A DNA stretch of 64,000 nucleotides from Dryocosmus kuriphilus. Its lineage: Eukaryota; Arthropoda; Insecta; Hymenoptera; Cynipidae. Where the stretch lies: NCBI GenBank assembly GCA_038277395.1, contig CM076196.1, forward strand, positions 96,106,385 to 96,170,384, given 5' to 3'. The position numbers and the translations under genes were made by a program. Shown one piece after another: positions 11,201 through 21,815 of this stretch (the first letter of the stretch is position 1; each line of letters starts with the position of its first letter). The notes below the pieces were generated by a model. That model made no database searches, was not told where the DNA came from, and worked only from the letters and a program-made list of their open reading frames with translations.

Positions 11201-12638
11201 AATTAAGACACTGCGGAAATTTTTATAATATTTTCTTATAATCAAAAATTCAGAATATTTCTTAGTTTTGTAAGTTTTTTAGATAAAATTAAAAACTTTT
11301 ATTAATTTAGAAACTTAGGAACTTTGAAGAATATTTTCTGAATAATAACTTAAAATAATTGAAATTTTTAAATATTTTTTAGAAGAGAAACTATTAAAAA
11401 GTTAGGAAATTTTTGCAACATTTTTAGAATGTAGATTAAAATATTTTTTTCAACTTTAACAGATTTTTTGGAAAAATTTTAGGAACATAAAAATTTTTTT
11501 TTTCATTTTGAAGTAAATATAAAAGCCTGGATTTTTTAGACTTACTAAAGTTTTTGATATAAAATTAGGAACTCTTTAAAACTCATCAAATTAGAAAATC
11601 AGGAAATTATTATAATACTTTCTGAATGAAAAACTTGGAATATTAACAAACTTTCTGACTTTCTTTAAAAAAAAATTTTGAATTTTCAGGAATTTAAAAA
11701 TGAAAAAACTTAGAAATTTGTACAATATTTAGAAATGTTTGGAAATTTAAAAATTAAGATACGTTGGAAATTCTTATGATATTTTCCTAATTAAAAAATT
11801 TAGAATTTTTTCTTAGTTATATACGGTTTTGAGATATTTTCTGAATAAAAAACTTAAAATTCTTTAAGATTTTTTAAATTTTTCAGAAGAGAACTATTAT
11901 ACATGTAGGAAATTTTCACAATATTTTCGAAATAAAGATTAAAATATTTTTTAAATGTTATACATTTTTGAGAAAAACTATAAAACCATAAGAAATTTTC
12001 GTTTTTTTATTTAGTATTAAGTTGTGAAATCTGAAATCTTTAAAAAAAATTTTTGGTGTCTAAAAGCGAATAAATATCTTTTAAAAAACAATGAAGTTGT
12101 TACGCAAATCAAATACTTTCAATATATAGTGTAAAAAATATAAACAAATGTGAAAAAATTATTATATCTTACTTTCATCGATTTGGATTGTTCGCTCCTT
12201 CCTTCTCTTTGAGGCACTTTTTTGTCGCGGGCATCTTTAGATGAGAAACTAACGTTTCGTAGGTTAGGAAACTTTATACGTTCTGCCATCTTTTTGGCTG
12301 CAATATCTTCTTCGCTTTCTGAAAAAATTGTTAAATCTTGAAAGTGCTTCCTTTTTCAATTTAGAAGAGAAAAATTGACTATACTGTTGAAAAATGTGTA
12401 ACAGCATGGTGCTTATACGCAGTGTTATTAAATATTGTTAATTGACAACGAAAAAGTATATTTATGTGAGAAATGTATATAGAACTTACCTCCTAAAAGA
12501 ACAATAAAGGCGTTAAGCAACTAAGTCACCCTTTCCTTTGTCGCCATTAAGCCATATTTTGTATTTATGACCTCGAACAAAATCATTCTCAGTCTGTGGA
12601 CGATGGTTTTCAATAGAATGAATTGGCACTATTTTTTT
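8122..12638 (-). CDS. BEN-domain-like gene, six recognisable exons
   Basis: Exons on the minus strand: 12638-12490, 12318-12173, 10087-9919, 9141-8714, about 8533-8353 and 8243-8122, nearly all with GT-AG borders. Splice phases agree across four of the five junctions. The first exon encodes a KIVPIHSIE...HKYKIWLNG...AFIVLLG segment, as found upstream of BEN domains in insect proteins. The middle exons are charged and low-complexity. The last two encode a BEN-like domain (about 88 residues: KFVKDLAEVFWGRATLKKRCLSE, then LTPTKYHLLKKLL, ending YDVINRVK). BEN domains bind DNA and recruit chromatin regulators. Two defects are visible: a one-base frameshift near 12515, and in-frame stops just before the TGG that opens the BEN exon. 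It is either recently broken or carries assembly errors. The gene diverges from the transposase gene at 13421. Confidence 0.6.
8353..8533 (-). CDS. BEN-like gene, penultimate exon
   Basis: An open frame from TGG at 8530 to the donor gtatgt after 8353, encoding WETILRKSDSKFVKDLAEVF and then WGRATLKKRCLSE. The true 5' border is unclear: candidate acceptors (ctgacag at about 8554, cttag at about 8537) both lead into a TAA in the needed phase. This is the main doubt about the gene's integrity. Confidence 0.5.
8714..9141 (-). CDS. BEN-like gene, minisatellite-encoded exon
   Basis: The acceptor is attgttgcag and the donor is gaa|gtacgt. It encodes about 142 residues, of which most are five to six degenerate copies of a 23-26-residue unit of the type LRNSPCILELSKERRSSENA. 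The DNA repeat is about 72-75 bp. Units keep the frame although their lengths vary in multiples of three, which argues that the exon was translated during expansion. Ser/Arg/Glu-rich and probably disordered. Confidence 0.6.
9216..9378. mobile_element. MITE with TIR AGGGAGCGTCCATTAATTA
   Basis: The left end agggagcgtccattaatt and the right end ccttacataatggatgttcct are inverted repeats of each other over about 22 bp. The element is about 160 bp and lies in an intron of the BEN-like gene. Elements with this GGAGCGTCCAT terminus recur in insect genomes as far as I recall. Confidence 0.65.
9919..10087 (-). CDS. BEN-like gene, internal exon
   Basis: The acceptor is ttttttgtag and the donor is ACTG|gtacgt. 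It gives 56 codons plus one base. It encodes SVRRKLEFSTKLAREHENND, then an Asp-rich end (NSDSDVDDTIDTDN). Phases match both neighbours. Confidence 0.6.
10380..12010. repeat. Intronic degenerate tandem repeats
   Basis: Very AT-rich intron sequence made of diverged copies. For example aacataaaaaattttcttct at about 10598 recurs at about 10829 (offset about 231) and again near 11484 and 11985, each time followed by a similar block (aaaactt, agatttactaagc, taataattta). The period is irregular. No coding signal. Confidence 0.6.
12173..12318 (-). CDS. BEN-like gene, second exon
   Basis: The acceptor is attttttcag and the donor is ATGAAA|gtaaga. It encodes ESEEDIAAKKMAERIKFPNL and then a Lys/Arg/Ser-rich stretch. 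Its first two bases complete the GAA codon split with the exon at 12490. Confidence 0.6.
12490..12638 (-). CDS. BEN-like gene, N-terminal exon (frameshifted)
   Basis: Encodes IVPIHSIENHRPQTENDFVR, then GHKYKIWLNGDKGKGD. A one-base frame change near 12515 is needed to continue as LLNAFIVLLGG to the donor GGAG|gtaagt at 12490. A poly-A run of nine at 12632-12640 leads to a stop immediately upstream, so the start or previous splice site cannot be set. Confidence 0.5.
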
Positions 12639-13414
12639 TTAAACCATTTAGAAACATAACGTACGCGTGTGATATTAAAACATTCGACATTTTTGCTGAA
12701 TTTTTGAATTATTGTACCGGCACGCACACTGCACAGTACCTTTCTTCTCGAAAAGCCGGCCGGGTCGTTTTGTTTTGATCAAGTGTTACGTTTTGCACAT
12801 GCTCTAAATAAATTACTTCAGTGATATGACATTTTCAGTCATCCTTGTGAGTGCGAAAACACCTTGACTGTTTTGATCGATATCGACATTATCGACATTA
12901 ACGGGCAAGTGATTTGGTTTTTCGTGAATTTTTTCAACGTTGTGACTTTTTGAGCATTTAGTTCGCATTTGATTTTTAATTTTATAACCTATATCAACAT
13001 TCTACATGTAAGTATACATTTTTTTATTAGACATATTTTTTAATGCATGGAGCGTTCAGATTTTAAACTAGATACTACTTTTGCATTACTATTATAGTAA
13101 GTTCAGTTTGAGGTTAAGATTCTATTGCAGTTAAAACTATCCAGTGGGCATTATAATTTAAAGTTCAGCTTTTAGAGATCAAGTTTACAGTTAAAAAGTT
13201 ATTATAGATTCATTTCCAATAAAAGAATAATTTAGAAAGTTTTAAAAATATTTGTTATTACCAATTTGCAATAAAATAATTTTTAGGGCTTCTCAAATAT
13301 GTACGTATGTACAGATAAAAAACTTTATGATTAGTTATTTACGAAGCAAAAGATATGAATTGTGTAGAAAGGTATTGCGAAGTACATACATCTTGTTGTT
13401 AAAAATTTTTGCAG
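12639..13414. promoter_or_regulatory. Divergent promoter region and probable 5' noncoding exon
   Basis: About 780 bp separate the start of the minus-strand BEN-like gene from the first coding exon of the plus-strand transposase gene. A strong donor (ctacat|gtaagt, 13007/13008), paired with the acceptor at 13414, suggests a 5' untranslated exon ending at 13007 for the plus gene. The GC content rises locally (aaaagccggccgggtcg, about 12750). A shared bidirectional promoter is an inference. Confidence 0.4.
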
Positions 13415-13420
13415 AATATC

Positions 13421-16400
13421 ATGGACAATTCGAGATCAGAGGGATATAAGAGGTACTTAGAGCCTGAATCAGAAGAGTCAATCCCTACATCCTCTTGGTT
13501 CCGATACAGAAAGCTGTGTCAAGAACAGGTAAATAAATTCAGAACATACCTATAGTATTATTAATCATAGAATTTTACATGGCATGAGTCATTTTGGCAT
13601 AATTTTATATCCATTAACCCGTAAAGTCACGGTAGTTTCCTACTTCAAAATAACCCCAACTTCACGCTCTCTTAAAAAATATTATTTTTCATTTTTTTCC
13701 ACTAATCTTTTTGTAAAAGTACAACATTTCAGCTTTAAAACTTTCTTAGACTCATCCACTTTTAGAGCAATTTTTTTAATTACAGCAGGCATCAGGGTTT
13801 AATCCACATGAAGACGATGAAACCGAAATGATTTATGATGCTCAAGATTCACATAGGAATGTAAAAATCGATAATGAGGACTTTGGTGCACATGAAAGTT
13901 GTATGGATCTTCACTTAGAAAAAAATAGCGCAATTGAAGAATGGGAGGTAAAATGAATTATGACTGAATGAAAATATTTTATAATAAGCATTTGAATTGT
14001 ACAATTAAAATGTAAACAAATTTTTTAAATGATTTATTTGTTTCAGATACTTGCAACGAATAAGAGCTCTTTTGAAACTTGCAATCCCAGAATTCATAAC
14101 GTCATTGAATCATTAGCGGAGGATATAGATTTGATGAAAAATTATAAAACGGATCGCGGTCAGGTAATATAATATTTTATTGTTATTAAAAAGTAATTAT
14201 AACTAAAATTTAAAAATTTGGTAAATGTAGAATAGTTTCATTTGAAGTGATAAACAATACAGAAAATACTTGCATGATCAAAAAAACTAAACTTATCGAT
14301 GTTGGTCTGGACTGGGCCGGCATTTCAATAACAAGAAACTGCACCTACAATTTTATTTCGCCTGGCAGCGTTGGCCCCTGGGTGGTTTTTAAAAAAGTTT
14401 GAATTAAAATTTTTAGGCTACATATTTCTATACAAAATTTAATTGCGCATCTTTTCTTCCTTAAAAAAAAGTTTTAATTTTTGTCACTTTTGAAATAAAG
14501 ATAAAAAGCGCGGTTTTTTTATATTAAAATTTTCCGTCTTTTGTCACTTCAACTCGCTATATTTTAACGAGTTTTCAATATTTTCTCATGAAAACTTCAG
14601 GAAATATGCCTTATGGTATGCTACGAATGGCAGCCTAATGAATAATAATTATTTTTGTTTAAAAAAATTCTTTCAATTTTTATTTGCAACATTGCACAAA
14701 ACACGCATTCACATTTTCAAGCGCTTCGGAGGTCGAGCAAATTTTGAGCAATAGAAAACTTCCTAACTATTTATTTCATAAATAAGTTTTCTGGAAAGTT
14801 TTATTTTAATTTAATTCATTGTTAGAAAGTTGTAAACGATTTACTTTGCTCGCGCAGGCGGTTTCTTCGTGCGAATCGACGAATGGTTTTAGATTCAAAT
14901 TTATTCAGGTTGGAACTCTATAGAGATTAGGAAAGGAAAAATAATCTGTATGATTTGTGAGATAACAACTTTAATACTAATAATAATAATAATATTTTAT
15001 AATAATTAATACCTATAATAATTCCATAATAATTCGAGATTAACATTGAAGTTTATATGCAAACAACTAAAATAAAAAATATTAATTTAAAAAAAAAATG
15101 TCTTAGAATTTCTTGAGGTATTCCTAGCAGTCTTTTTTTTCTTATTTTATGTACATATATACAAAAATACATAGTACATAAAATAAGAAAAAAGACTGCT
15201 TGGAATACCTTGAGAAATCCTAAAAAATATTTTTTAAAAAATTAATATTTTTTATTTTGGTGGATTGTATATAAACTTCAATGTTAATCTCACATTATTA
15301 TGAAATTATTATAGGTATTAATTATTATAAAATATTATTATTATTATTATTTATTATTATTAAAGTTATAATCTCACAAATCATACAGATTATTTTTCCT
15401 TCCTTAATCTCTATAGAGTTCCAACCTGAATAAATTTGAATCTAAAACCATGCGTCGATTCGCACGAAGAAACTACCTGCGCAAGCGAAGTAAATCGTTC
15501 ACAACTTTTTAAAAATAAATTAGATTAAAATAAAACTTTTCAGAAAACTTATTTATACTCTTATGAACAACTTTCCCGCTGGAAGTTTTCTATTGCTCAA
15601 AATTCGCTCGACTCCCGAAGCGCTTGAAGATGTGAATGCGTGTTTTGTGCAATGTTGCAAATAATAATTGAAACAATTTTGTTAAAGAAAAATAATTATT
15701 TATTCATTAGGTTGCCATTCGTAGAATACCATAAGGCATATTTCCTGAAGTTTTCATTAGAAAATATTGAAAGCTCGTTAATATATAGTGAGTTGAAGTG
15801 ACAAAAGACGGAAAATTTTATTATAAAAAAACCGCGCTTTTTGTCTTTATTTCGAAAGTGACAAAAAGCATAACTTTTTTTTAAGGAAAAAAAGATGCGC
15901 AATTAAATTTTGTATAGAAATATGTAGCTTAAAAATTTTAGTTTCAAATTTTTTTAAAAACTGCTCAGGGGCTAACGCTGCCAGGCGAAATAAAGTTATA
16001 GGACGTTATTGCATCCGAGCCCTCAATTGACCAACATCATGAACCTTTCCACAATTTTCACACTAATGTATGTGCTTATACATTTCAGAATGCAGATAAA
16101 GACGATGATGATTTCTTCTTCGACGCCTTGAATGACAATGAAGTGCCGATGAATGACATTGCACAGGAAAGAGAATATGTGGAATTTTCATCGAAGAAAT
16201 GTTATAAGTCCCTCGATGACTTGGCTAGCAACGAGCGTTTTAACAATCCAATCAATAAAACGGTGACTAGAAGCGTAGGTGAAATCATTATTATGATTGT
16301 AAAATACTCGCTTATTCATGCATTATGCCTTTCAGAAATTTACGACTTGTTTAACTTAATAAACTGTATTTTCGACGAAGAATTGTTGCCAGCAAGCAAG

Positions 16401-17093
16401 TATTTAATCGATAAATTGTTTTGTCCAAAAAGTTGCGTTTATCTACATGCTATGTGTATGTGTACACAATGCGGCGTGTATATAGGTGAATTTCGACGAA
16501 AAGATGAATTTGTGAACTGTTCACTTTGCAAAACAAAAATTAATGTCAAAGATAGTGCGTATAAAGATTTTTTTGTCATGTTCAATGTTTCCGAGCCAAT
16601 TTCAAAATTAATAGAGGCAAACTCCGAATATTACAAATATATCGTGAATGAAAGAGTTGACAAAAAGGGTGAAATTCAAGATATCTTTGACGGTAAAAGA
16701 TATCGTGATTTTCTCAAACAATTAGGCACAGGTGACAGAAGGCGATATGCAACGCTCACTTTCAATACAGATGGAGCGCCTCTATTTGAAAGTTCAAAGA
16801 GTTCTATTTGGCCTATCTTTCTAATGGTAAATGAATTACCTATGGAAGTGAGAACAAAAGAGTTAGTCTTGGCAGGACTTTGGTTTGGGAAAGATAAGCC
16901 AAATATGAACGCATTCCTGAGGCCATTCGTTGATACTATAAACAGTCTTTCTACGAAAGGAGTTCCGTGTACTGTAGATAATTCTGTGATTTTCATTAAA
17001 GTTTTTGCTCTAATCTGTTGCGTGGATTCCGTTGCTCGTGCACCGGTGCAAGGATTCACTCAGTTTAACCAGTGGGTGGAAGCTAAACGTTAA
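13421..17093 (+). CDS. tnp2-type transposase, N-terminal half, four coding exons
   Basis: Exons 13415-13528 (ATG 13421), 13786-13947, 14047-14163 and 16089-17093 join in phase 0 at all three introns, with GT-AG borders, giving about 463 residues with no internal stop. The N-terminus is acidic (DDETEMIYD, ADKDDDDFFFD). The last exon carries a four-cysteine zinc ribbon and the tnp2 core. Proteins of this family normally run on into a C-terminal DUF4218 domain. This one stops (WVEAKR*) just where the YGC..C segment should follow, so it is truncated or uses an unseen downstream splice (a weak donor AACCA|gtgggt overlaps the end). Intact splicing across four exons argues for recent activity or conservation. 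Confidence 0.75.
14298..16038. mobile_element. 1.74-kb palindromic (foldback) element in transposase intron
   Basis: Two arms of about 840 bp are inverted copies of one another around about 15160. The ends are gatgttggtc (14298) and gaccaacatc (to 16038). Clear internal pairs include tttcgcctggcagcg (14355) with cgctgccaggcgaaa (15975), and ctatagagattaggaaagg (14920) with ccttaatctctatag (15400). No protein is encoded. No target-site duplication was seen. It fills most of the 1.9-kb last intron. Confidence 0.8.
16089..17093 (+). CDS. Transposase final exon: zinc ribbon and catalytic core start
   Basis: After an acidic lead the exon shows HAMCMCTQCGVYIG followed by FVNCSLCKTKI, a CxxC...CxxC zinc ribbon. 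It then has YATLTFNTDGAPLF with the conserved NTDG aspartate of tnp2 transposases, SIWPIFLMVNELP, LVLAGLWFGKDKPNMN and FALICCVDSVARAP, where a second conserved acidic residue sits. These are the usual tnp2 landmarks in the usual order. The third catalytic region would lie in the missing C-terminal half. Confidence 0.75.
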   Translation, partial: NADKDDDDFFFDALNDNEVPMNDIAQEREYVEFSSKKCYKSLDDLASNERFNNPINKTVTRSVGEIIIMIVKYSLIHALCLSEIYDLFNLINCIFDEELLPASKYLIDKLFCPKSCVYLHAMCMCTQCGVYIGEFRRKDEFVNCSLCKTKINVKDSAYKDFFVMFNVSEPISKLIEANSEYYKYIVNERVDKKGEIQDIFDGKRYRDFLKQLGTGDRRRYATLTFNTDGAPLFESSKSSIWPIFLMVNELPMEVRTKELVLAGLWFGKDKPNMNAFLRPFVDTINSLSTKGVPCTVDNSVIFIKVFALICCVDSVARAPVQGFTQFNQWVEAKR

Positions 17094-17208
17094 ATTGGTG
17101 GCGCAGTATTTGCGCGCCCTCTAAAAACAGAAATTTTTTTTAGAACTAAAATTCAATATGGCGACGAATGCCGGTAAATTTAAATGAATATAAACCTATA
17201 TAAATGTA

Positions 17209-17374
17209 GGGTAAAAGGTGCAGCTATTGATTCGTGTAAGAAATGTAGATAAAAAATATTGATAATAATTAATTTCATTATAAATAAATAATCATTTATA
17301 ATGAAATGTAATATATTGTACATATTTTTTATCTATACATTTCTTGCAGGAATCAAAAGCTGTACCTTTTACCC
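17209..17374. mobile_element. 166-bp palindromic MITE
   Basis: The TIR GGGTAAAAGGTGCAGCT at the left is mirrored by AGCTGTACCTTTTACCC at the right. Pairing continues inward (aagaaatgtagataaaaaat with attttttatctatacatttctt) to a centre near 17290. It lies 115 bp downstream of the transposase stop. Confidence 0.75.
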
Positions 17375-17679
17375 ACTTCATTCTTGAGTTTGATTCCGGT
17401 TCAGATTATCGTAAAATCAGGAGTTAGGAGGATATTATAAGAGTGTTCTTTATGAAGATTATAATTTTTATTAGTAAGTGACAATAAAGGCATACTGTTG
17501 TAATTCTGTTTTCAAATGCACAGTAGTGAGAATTATGAAATGTGAACAAGCGACCTTAATTCCAAGTCCTATGCTAGATTTCATTATCAAATAATAATAA
17601 TAGTTTTAAAAATTAGAAAGAAAATAAGATAAATATAAAATAAAATATTTCATACTAAGATTTCATTATGTCTATCACT

Positions 17680-18883
17680 TTAGGCATTAATCATTCTCGT
17701 AGGCAAATCTTTCTCGTAGCGCTTCGATATTTCTGGCGACATTGTACCCAAAACTTCCAGCAGTGCACTCAAGGAATCTTCATCTGAAATTAAATTTCAT
17801 AAATTATAATTGTGTTACACTTTATTAATTGAATTTAATTAATTAATTATTTTATTTGATTACAAAATTGTAATTTTAAGTTAATTAAAATACTAACCAG
17901 TATCCTTAGCATGACCGATGCAAATATTGAGAAAACTTAGGTTGTTATTCAAAATTTCAGGTTGCTCTTTCAGCAAAGTTTTAAGGCAACGACCAATTGA
18001 AGGGATTGTGTTCACATGGATGTTGAATTTGCTCACACTGAGCGGACAAGTTTGCACTCTTGGCGAGGCAAAGGCGCAAATAAAGAACGATCTGTAAATT
18101 AAAATAATATTAAGTTCTTCAATCTGAAAAATTATACGTGTATGGAACCTGTCCCTGATTTAAGAAAATATTTTTAATGACGACTCACCTCTGTAAAAGC
18201 TGCATTGTTATAAGGCAAAGTTTTAACTTCAGAGTCTTTCTTTCCCGAATTTAAACCATTGATTTTCACCTGAGATTTCCAATGCTCGGATGATACCAGC
18301 TTCGTAAACTCTGGCAAGGGAATTTCTTTAGCATTCTGCTTATCTCTTTTATTTTTATAAGCGGTTCCATATTAAGCTTTGAGAGCTTCGAAACTCACTT
18401 CCTGAGTTGTATCGCCACCAATAAAGCGCACTGAAATTTTATACACTCAAATTTTAGATTAAATAATTTTAATAAAGACCTCAATTAAATAAACCTACCC
18501 AATAATTATCTTCAGTTTTAAATCAGACAGATTCGCAACGCTAAATCTTGTATCAGCCGCAGCATCAGTTAAATTAATGAGTATAACCGAGTCGGAAAGG
18601 ACAACACCAGCAATAAATTTTATAATGACGTATTTAGTTTGCTTCAGTTTCTTTGCAGTTGGTGGAGTTTTTCCAATTACTCTTTTAAAGCGTACGTACC
18701 CAAACCAGGTGAAACTTGAAATTTGGACCAGTCGATGGGTTGTCCAGACTCTTGATTTTGTACGTTCCCCACCGCACTTTTTTCCAGAGAAGTAGGGACA
18801 ACAGCATACGGAGCATAAAATTAATTAGTTGTTTGGCTACGTTTGGTTTGTCTTGTAAACCGAAGAAAGCTCGTCGTTTGTCT
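17680..18883 (-). pseudogene. Degraded multi-exon gene of unknown family
   Basis: Minus-strand exons 18430-18189, 18091-17898 and 17783-17680 have good GT-AG borders and protein-like composition. Examples are RFIGGDTTQEVSFEALKA, EIPLPEFTKLVSSEHWKSQV, SIGRCLKTLLKEQPEILNNN and LLEVLGTMSPEISKRYEKDL, ending MINA* at 17680. The 18091 and 17783 exons join in phase (G|AT). A stop (TAA) interrupts the first after FEALKA. Upstream (18490-18720) a segment KLKQTKYVIIKFIAGVVLSD is readable only with frame changes, and more coding-like sequence (YAPYAVVPTSLEKSAVG) runs towards the gap. I do not recognise the family. It lacks transposase or retroelement motifs. Confidence 0.5.
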
Positions 18884-19383
18884 NNNNNNNNNNNNNNNNN
18901 NNNNNNNNNNNNNNNNNNNNNNNNNNNNNNNNNNNNNNNNNNNNNNNNNNNNNNNNNNNNNNNNNNNNNNNNNNNNNNNNNNNNNNNNNNNNNNNNNNNN
19001 NNNNNNNNNNNNNNNNNNNNNNNNNNNNNNNNNNNNNNNNNNNNNNNNNNNNNNNNNNNNNNNNNNNNNNNNNNNNNNNNNNNNNNNNNNNNNNNNNNNN
19101 NNNNNNNNNNNNNNNNNNNNNNNNNNNNNNNNNNNNNNNNNNNNNNNNNNNNNNNNNNNNNNNNNNNNNNNNNNNNNNNNNNNNNNNNNNNNNNNNNNNN
19201 NNNNNNNNNNNNNNNNNNNNNNNNNNNNNNNNNNNNNNNNNNNNNNNNNNNNNNNNNNNNNNNNNNNNNNNNNNNNNNNNNNNNNNNNNNNNNNNNNNNN
19301 NNNNNNNNNNNNNNNNNNNNNNNNNNNNNNNNNNNNNNNNNNNNNNNNNNNNNNNNNNNNNNNNNNNNNNNNNNNNNNNNNNN
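18884..19383. other. Assembly gap (500 N)
   Basis: Exactly 500 N, as are the gaps at 38918 and 56089. This indicates a fixed-size scaffolding gap rather than a measured distance. Confidence 0.99.
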
Positions 19384-19728
19384 TTTTTGCCCCGGGCGTA
19401 TGTCATAATTTTAACAAATTTTAAAGAAACAAGTAGTCCTAGTTAGAATACCGGACAGTGGACGGTACTGTAATTTAAAACTTTAAAAATGGTTAAAAAT
19501 TTTAATTTAATAAGACTACTATTTCTAGATCTTATAATTTCATTTATAACTTTAAAGTTTCTAGAAAAAACAACGTTATTTGTTTTTTTAATTTAAAGAC
19601 TGCACCCCTTTTTTTCCCGCTCAAGGTAGCAGCGCGGACGGCGGACCTTTCATTTTAGTTCGCGCAAGACAAAAGGTCGCAAGGGTGCGCTGCGGTAGGC
19701 TGCGGAAAGGAAAATCGAAATAAAATAC

Positions 19729-20078
19729 CCAGATAGCCAAGAGTTGTATTCAAATAGGTGGTGATCAACTTTTTCGTTCAACTTTTAAGCCAACATTACG
19801 TCAATTCAGATTTACAACTTTACCGTCAAGTTCTTGCCGATTGCGGCAGTATAGTTTACGGAAAGTTGCTCTACCAACTTAATCAATTCGCGGTTAGTTT
19901 GACGGTAACAAGGTGCAGTTCAACTAGTTGGTGATCACACTCTTTTCATCAACTTATAAGTCAACTTAGAATTTTACAATATTACCGTCAAGTTGTTGTG
20001 CCGAATTGGCGGCAGTAGGTTAACAGAAAGTTGCTTCACCAACTTAACCTCAATTTGCGGTTAGTTGTGGCTATCTGG
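19729..20078. mobile_element. 350-bp MITE with TIR CCAGATAGCCA and an internal tandem repeat
   Basis: The ends ccagatagcca (19729) and tggctatctgg (to 20078) are inverted repeats. The body is two diverged direct copies of about 160 bp (19750-19915 and 19925-20075), each with ttggtgatca, caactt..aagtcaac, ttaccgtcaagtt and a cggttagtt end. The GC content is higher than the surroundings. No target-site duplication was identified. Confidence 0.6.
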
Positions 20079-21171
20079 AACACTAATGAGCAAATCTCCC
20101 CCCTCATCTCTGATATAAATATAAAAATTTTTTCCGTGAGGAAAAAATTCTTGAATCTATTTTTAAGGACTGGGTTGTAAAAATGAATAGGAAAAAGTTT
20201 TTAAAAATATAACTGCAAAAACTGTAACGTCGGTAAGCAGCAGATGCAATTATAATGGTGATAAAGCTTTTACTTTTTATACATAAAACTGTTTAAGGGA
20301 ACAATATGTTTAAAGTGTTGCAGAATAACTAATATTTTCTAACTTACTTGCATTTTAGCAATTTTAAATTTATTTAAAAATTGAAAGCATTTTTGTAGCA
20401 AGCACGATGTTAAAAAAATATATTAAGGTATTAGAAAAACTCAATATAAAACAACAGGTACCAATTTATCAACGTTATTGGAGCAAAAAAAAAGGAGTTA
20501 TGTAACATTACACACACAAAATATTACCTAATTTGGGATTTGAGTTTGAATAAGATATTAATGGTGAATTTTAAAGTTTAGAAACACATGGGTTCAAATG
20601 AAATAAAGACTGTAGCATATCTGACATTCTTAATGGGTATCAATTTTTCTTTGAAATTTGTACAATAAAATGAAATATTCGTAATCTACTATTTATGGAA
20701 ATAAATATAAGGTCGAGCATTGGGTTCCGACTTCCCAACAAAATATGTCGGGACTTTTTTCTAATCTGGATTATTTTTCTAAATTTTAATTTTTAGTCCT
20801 GTGTATTTTATGATCAAAGCAATTTCTTTCCGCAGCATGATTTACTTTAAACGTTTTAAAATAGTATGATATTTTAGTATTTTTACAATTAGGTTAAGCA
20901 AATGAATTTATAAATACCGATAGGTGTATAGCCCTGACATAACTGAATAACACTAAAGGACTAACACTATTATATTCAAGATTACGATATTCCCAGAGCG
21001 AATCTGAAATTCCCTGAATCGATATCTTAAAACTTTTTCGAGATTATCGAGTGTTTTTTTTTGGCAAAATCCTCTCCGGCAAAAAAATTGGAAAGGATTG
21101 GGTAATTTAACCTGTATTTTATTCCGTTTAAAATGTAATTTTAAAAAAAAAAAAAAAAAAAAAAAATTTTA

Positions 21172-21219
<48 letters not shown>

Positions 21220-21766
21220 TAATCTTTTGTTTTTCGGGGGGCTATAAATATATTACTCAAACGCGTGTCTCGGCGCTTGGCACTCGTTATATATGTTAGA
21301 TAGATTTTAGTTTTGTCCAAAAACGTGCCAATTATTTTTGCAGTTTGGGTGAAAATACAATTTCTCTATTTTTAGTAAACATTTTTTCATGGATTAAAAC
21401 CAAAACTATGCGTCTTATCAAAAAAATGGTAGAAAACAAATTTGTAGATATTTTTTAGATAAAAACAACTTTGCATCCGTTTTATATTTCGAATCTCGAA
21501 TATTATATTTTGCTCACACAAAAAGAACTAAAATATGTAGTTGATATAATAATTAAAATATAATATACTTTCATTGAAGTTGGCCAAAAATCACAAAAAA
21601 AATCATGAATTACAATTTGTTTCTATTTAAATTAATTAATTGTAAATAAGTAATTCATCATCCTAATATCAACATTGGAAATCACAGAATTCATCAGAAT
21701 GTTAAATCGAGTGTTAAATTGAGGGTAGGCAACGGTAAAGCGCCGCAGGGAAGCGTAACCAGCCCA

Positions 21767-21815
<49 letters not shown>

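Noticed and set aside
18716..19424. Long open frames over the 500-N gaps here and at 38870 and 55981
   Set aside because: Open only because N cannot form stop codons.
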